From NCBI GenBank assembly GCA_045534635.1, contig JAZSKB010000050.1, positions 1 to 17,272 of the forward strand: DNA of 17,272 nt, given 5' to 3'. Position numbers and translations under genes: made by a program. Position 1 is the first letter of the stretch; each line of letters opens with the position of its first letter. This DNA is from UBA1205 sp045534635 (GTDB taxonomy: Bacteria; Bacteroidota; Bacteroidia; Bacteroidales; WCHB1-69). Positions 15,245 to 17,272 of this stretch are shown here, in pieces. The notes beneath the pieces were generated by a model that was not told where the DNA came from, did not search any database, and saw only the letters and a list, made by a program, of their open reading frames with translations.

Positions 15245-15894
15245 GATTTGCTTGTTTAACATTTTGTTTGTTTGTATTTTTTGTAATTGAGACAAAAGGT
15301 CAATATTACGTTATGGATACCATTCCACAAGAATATGAAATTATATCCATACAAAAAAGCCGAAAAGCTCGCCTTGAAAATTGTACTGAATCTATAAAAA
15401 AGAGTAATGAAATAATAAAATCAGAAAGAGAACTTCAACAATATTATCGTAAAGCACAAAAACTATCTTCTATTAAGTTTGACATATCTAAATCTCATAT
15501 GAATACATTAAAAAAATGTAAGTCTTCATTAAAAAAATTAAGGTATCAATTAAAAAATCCTCAATACAACAAAAATGGATATGTATTATTGTTAAAGCAT
15601 ATAAAAACAGGAGATTTATTTGATGTTGCTGTTGTTAAAAAAAAGCAAATGGAAGGAGAAACACTTCAATTACATAAAGTATATAGTTTAAAATTGTATA
15701 AAGTAAAAGAGATAGATGTAATTAAGGAATGTAATCCTCTTTGGTGGATAGATATGGATGGTTCAAATGTATCTATTATTGGAAAAAGCTGGACACGAAA
15801 TATATATGTATCTCCAAACTTAAAAGGATTAAAATATAATCCTCAAGCAGATTTTTCTGATAATTCACAAACAAATTCAGATTTACAAAAATAA
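15232..15894 (+). CDS. Secreted Lys-rich protein, candidate RHS-2 immunity protein (copy 1)
   Basis: A 220-residue protein whose start codon lies inside the end of RHS-2 (13-nt overlap), which suggests translational coupling. A hydrophobic signal peptide (residues 4-20) ends ETKG, with probable cleavage before Gln24, so the mature protein should be exported. The mature part starts QYYVMDTIPQEYEI, has a basic helical centre (about 50-110), then a beta-rich C-terminal half with NKNGYVLLLKHI, DVAVV and WWIDMDGSNVSIIG. It ends YNPQADFSDNSQTNSDLQK. I recognise no named family. Immunity is inferred from position behind the tip, small size and the tandem duplicate. Copy 2 follows after 7 nt with near-identical ends and a diverged centre. 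Confidence 0.7.
   Translation: MEQIRFACLTFCLFVFFVIETKGQYYVMDTIPQEYEIISIQKSRKARLENCTESIKKSNEIIKSERELQQYYRKAQKLSSIKFDISKSHMNTLKKCKSSLKKLRYQLKNPQYNKNGYVLLLKHIKTGDLFDVAVVKKKQMEGETLQLHKVYSLKLYKVKEIDVIKECNPLWWIDMDGSNVSIIGKSWTRNIYVSPNLKGLKYNPQADFSDNSQTNSDLQK
15241..15385 (+). repeat. 5' near-identical block of the tandem duplication, copy 1
   Basis: About 145 bp that match 15920-16064 with only a few substitutions. The block covers the signal peptide and the first 30 or so mature residues. The offset between copies is 679 bp. Confidence 0.85.
15740..15878 (+). repeat. 3' near-identical block of the tandem duplication, copy 1
   Basis: Matches 16419-16557 at the same 679-bp offset. The last 80 or so bases are essentially identical. 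Between the two blocks the copies are clearly diverged. Confidence 0.8.
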
Positions 15895-15901
15895 ACAATA
15901 T

Positions 15902-16579
15902 ATGGGAAAAATAATTAAAATAAGATTTGCTTGTTTAACATTTTGTTTATTTGTATTCTTTATAATTGAAACAAAAGGTCAATATTACGTTATGGATACC
16001 ATTCCACAAGAATATGAAATTATATCCATACAAAAAAGCCGAAAAGCTCGCCTTGAAAATTGTAACGAAATTTTAAGACGAAGTGATGAATGGATAGAAA
16101 AAGAAAGAAAATTTCAACGAAACTATCGCAAAACACAAAAGCAACAAGGTATTAAATATAAAAAATCTAAAAAGTACATACATGAAATAAAAAAAGGTCA
16201 ATCAGAATTGAAAAAAACAAGATGGAAATTAAGAAATCCTCAATACAATAAAAACGGATATGTACTACTATTAAAAAACATTGAAACGGGACAATTATTT
16301 GATGTTGCTGTTGTAAAATTGAGACAAATGGAAGGTAAAAAATTGAAACCATATTATGTTTATAAATTAAAACTATATAAAGTAAATGAGAGAAATATGA
16401 TTAGAGATATTGATACAATTTGGTGGGTAGATATGGATGGTTCAAGTGTATCTATTGTTGGAAAATGTTATACACGAAATATATATGTATCTCCAAACTT
16501 AAAAGGATTAAAATATAATCCTCAAGCAGATTTTTCTGATAATTCACAAACAAATTCGGTGAAAGAGATGAATCATTAA
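15902..16579 (+). CDS. Secreted Lys-rich protein, candidate immunity protein (copy 2)
   Basis: A 225-residue tandem paralogue of the preceding gene, beginning 7 nt after its stop. The signal peptide runs to about residue 26 (cleavage before Gln27). Residues 27-53 are essentially identical to copy 1, and so are the last 40 or so (NIYVSPNLKGLKYNPQAD). The centre (CNEILRRSDEWIEKERKF, then KSKKYIHEIKKGQSELKK) has diverged strongly in sequence but not in length. Both copies keep NPQYNKNGYVLLLK and the WW.DMDGS turn. A second immunity-like copy beside one toxin tip suggests defence against related toxin variants or a remnant of an earlier tip/immunity pair. The gene ends 9 nt before repeat copy D. 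Confidence 0.7.
   Translation: MGKIIKIRFACLTFCLFVFFIIETKGQYYVMDTIPQEYEIISIQKSRKARLENCNEILRRSDEWIEKERKFQRNYRKTQKQQGIKYKKSKKYIHEIKKGQSELKKTRWKLRNPQYNKNGYVLLLKNIETGQLFDVAVVKLRQMEGKKLKPYYVYKLKLYKVNERNMIRDIDTIWWVDMDGSSVSIVGKCYTRNIYVSPNLKGLKYNPQADFSDNSQTNSVKEMNH
15920..16064 (+). repeat. 5' near-identical block of the tandem duplication, copy 2
   Basis: Counterpart of 15241-15385. Differences are few and most fall in the signal-peptide codons. Confidence 0.85.
16419..16557 (+). repeat. 3' near-identical block of the tandem duplication, copy 2
   Basis: Counterpart of 15740-15878. After it the two genes end in unrelated short tails (DLQK against VKEMNH). Confidence 0.8.
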
Positions 16580-16588
16580 TATTAAAAT

Positions 16589-16676
16589 AATGTTGTCTTT
16601 TCAGAATGTACCAAAAAAAAATTTAGCACGTAAAACGTCAACCTATAAAGTTATAAAAAAAAATGTTATCTTTGCA
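16589..16676 (+). repeat. Double-promoter repeat unit, copy D (between immunity copy 2 and RHS-3)
   Basis: An 88-bp unit nearly identical to copy B (4759-4847), with a perfect 55-bp match at 16622-16676. Its first box has decayed to TGTCTTTT, and the internal frame stops after six codons. Its second box drives RHS-3. The start of the unit (16589-16608) also matches the RHS-2 promoter/start region (14403-14422) at 18 of 20 positions, so the RHS-2 cassette too is flanked by imperfect direct repeats. Confidence 0.85.
16667..16674 (+). promoter_or_regulatory. -7 promoter box of RHS-3 (leaderless start)
   Basis: TATCTTTG followed by CAAA and the ATG at 16679, the same 4-nt spacing as at the other two RHS genes. 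Confidence 0.65.
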
Positions 16677-16678
16677 AA

Positions 16679-17272
16679 ATGGAAATTAGGAGAATAAACA
16701 ACGAAATAATAACGTTATACGATTACGACCCTGTTGGCAATGTTACCGATGTATCTAGTAACTATCCATGGAGAGCAGGTTTTAATGAATCTTTCTATTA
16801 CGATAGTGCAGACCAACTTGTTGAAGCCTATGGTAACGATTATTATTTGGGAATAGATTACGGAGATTGGGGTCAAATAAATTGTTATTATAATGATATA
16901 TACACAAATGGAACTTATAATGATAATAATTTTGAATATAATGATATAGATATAACACAAACATCTTTTGCACCAAGATACCAATATGGGACAGAAGATA
17001 TAGAATACACCTACGGCATAAACGGCAGTTTATGTAAGCGAGATGTAAGAAACCCCGCAACATACGAATATGAAAGTGATTATTATCTATTTAATAGTCA
17101 GGGAAATATGAAAGCATATAGCAACGAAGGTGTACATTTTGCCTATTATGGTTACGATGCTTCCAACACAAGAACCTACAAAATAAGCATGAGCAGTATG
17201 AACGCTTGGCTAAACGGTGCACAACAAGATTTTGATTTCCGACTACAACAAGCAATGTTCTACCCTAACGCT
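16679..17272 (+). CDS. RHS/YD-repeat protein, N-terminally truncated form (partial at window end)
   Basis: An open frame of 198 codons running off the right edge. It begins with the same MEIRRINN as RHS-1 and RHS-2 but then enters RHS shell sequence instead of the core. YD-type repeats are seen at about residues 14-25 (YDYDPVGNVTDV), 39-50 (YYDSADQLVEAYG), near 115 (YTYGINGSL) and 140-165 (YYLFNSQGNMKAYS, then YGYDASNTRTYK). A DN-rich low-complexity part (NDIYTNGTYNDNNFEYNDID) sits between. There is no signal peptide and no N-terminal shell cap, so this is also a truncated RHS gene that starts further upstream in the RHS sequence than the other two. The core and toxin tip would lie beyond the window. 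Confidence 0.85.
   Translation, partial: MEIRRINNEIITLYDYDPVGNVTDVSSNYPWRAGFNESFYYDSADQLVEAYGNDYYLGIDYGDWGQINCYYNDIYTNGTYNDNNFEYNDIDITQTSFAPRYQYGTEDIEYTYGINGSLCKRDVRNPATYEYESDYYLFNSQGNMKAYSNEGVHFAYYGYDASNTRTYKISMSSMNAWLNGAQQDFDFRLQQAMFYPNA

Noticed and set aside
16715..17063. Two overlapping minus-strand open frames opposite RHS-3
   Set aside because: They mirror the Y/N/D-rich RHS coding strand and show no family features. Shadow frames.
1..17272. CRISPR array, tRNA, rRNA, transposase or integrase
   Set aside because: None seen. The repeats present are long, few and unevenly spaced, and no gene shows recombinase motifs.

Overview
The window comes from an AT-rich member of the Bacteroidota. 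The evidence is the promoter grammar (a -7 element of the form TAnnTTTG, with TTG about 19-20 nt upstream in the two clearest cases), the lack of strong Shine-Dalgarno sequences, the lipoproteins, and the Bacteroidota style of the RHS proteins. Genus cannot be decided from the sequence.

The chromosomal backbone is ordinary and much of it concerns translation. It holds the tail of an unknown gene (2-175), valS (411-3032), a tight typA - Ig-like lipoprotein - mutS2 operon (4875-10760), a bidirectional terminator (10783-10817), convergent rpsA on the minus strand (10885-12939) with a structured leader, and a minus-strand lipoprotein serine hydrolase (13155-14279).

Two regions interrupt this backbone. 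The first, between valS and typA (3167-4774), is a short RHS 'tip' gene (core plus variable C-terminal domain, no RHS shell) followed by a membrane-anchored protein that looks GldM-like. The second, after the serine hydrolase (14348 to the window end), is a second RHS tip with a nearly identical core but an unrelated tail, then two tandem secreted paralogues that are likely immunity proteins, then a third RHS-family gene made of YD repeats that runs off the window. All three RHS genes start with the same eight residues (MEIRRINN). Each start codon lies exactly 4 nt after a TAnnTTTG box, so all three are predicted to make leaderless mRNAs.

The most interesting structure is the set of cassette boundaries. 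The RHS-1 cassette is flanked by a perfect 22-bp direct repeat that is itself the promoter box and extends to the start codon with one mismatch. Collapsing the repeats would leave one simple promoter region for typA. A related promoter/leader unit of about 70-89 bp occurs three times: upstream of typA, upstream of RHS-2 and upstream of RHS-3. Together these suggest promoter-capped RHS tip/immunity cassettes that insert, duplicate or recombine at a repeated promoter sequence, with no visible recombinase. The mobility is inference; the repeats, shared 5' caps, core conservation and mosaic paralogues can be read directly.
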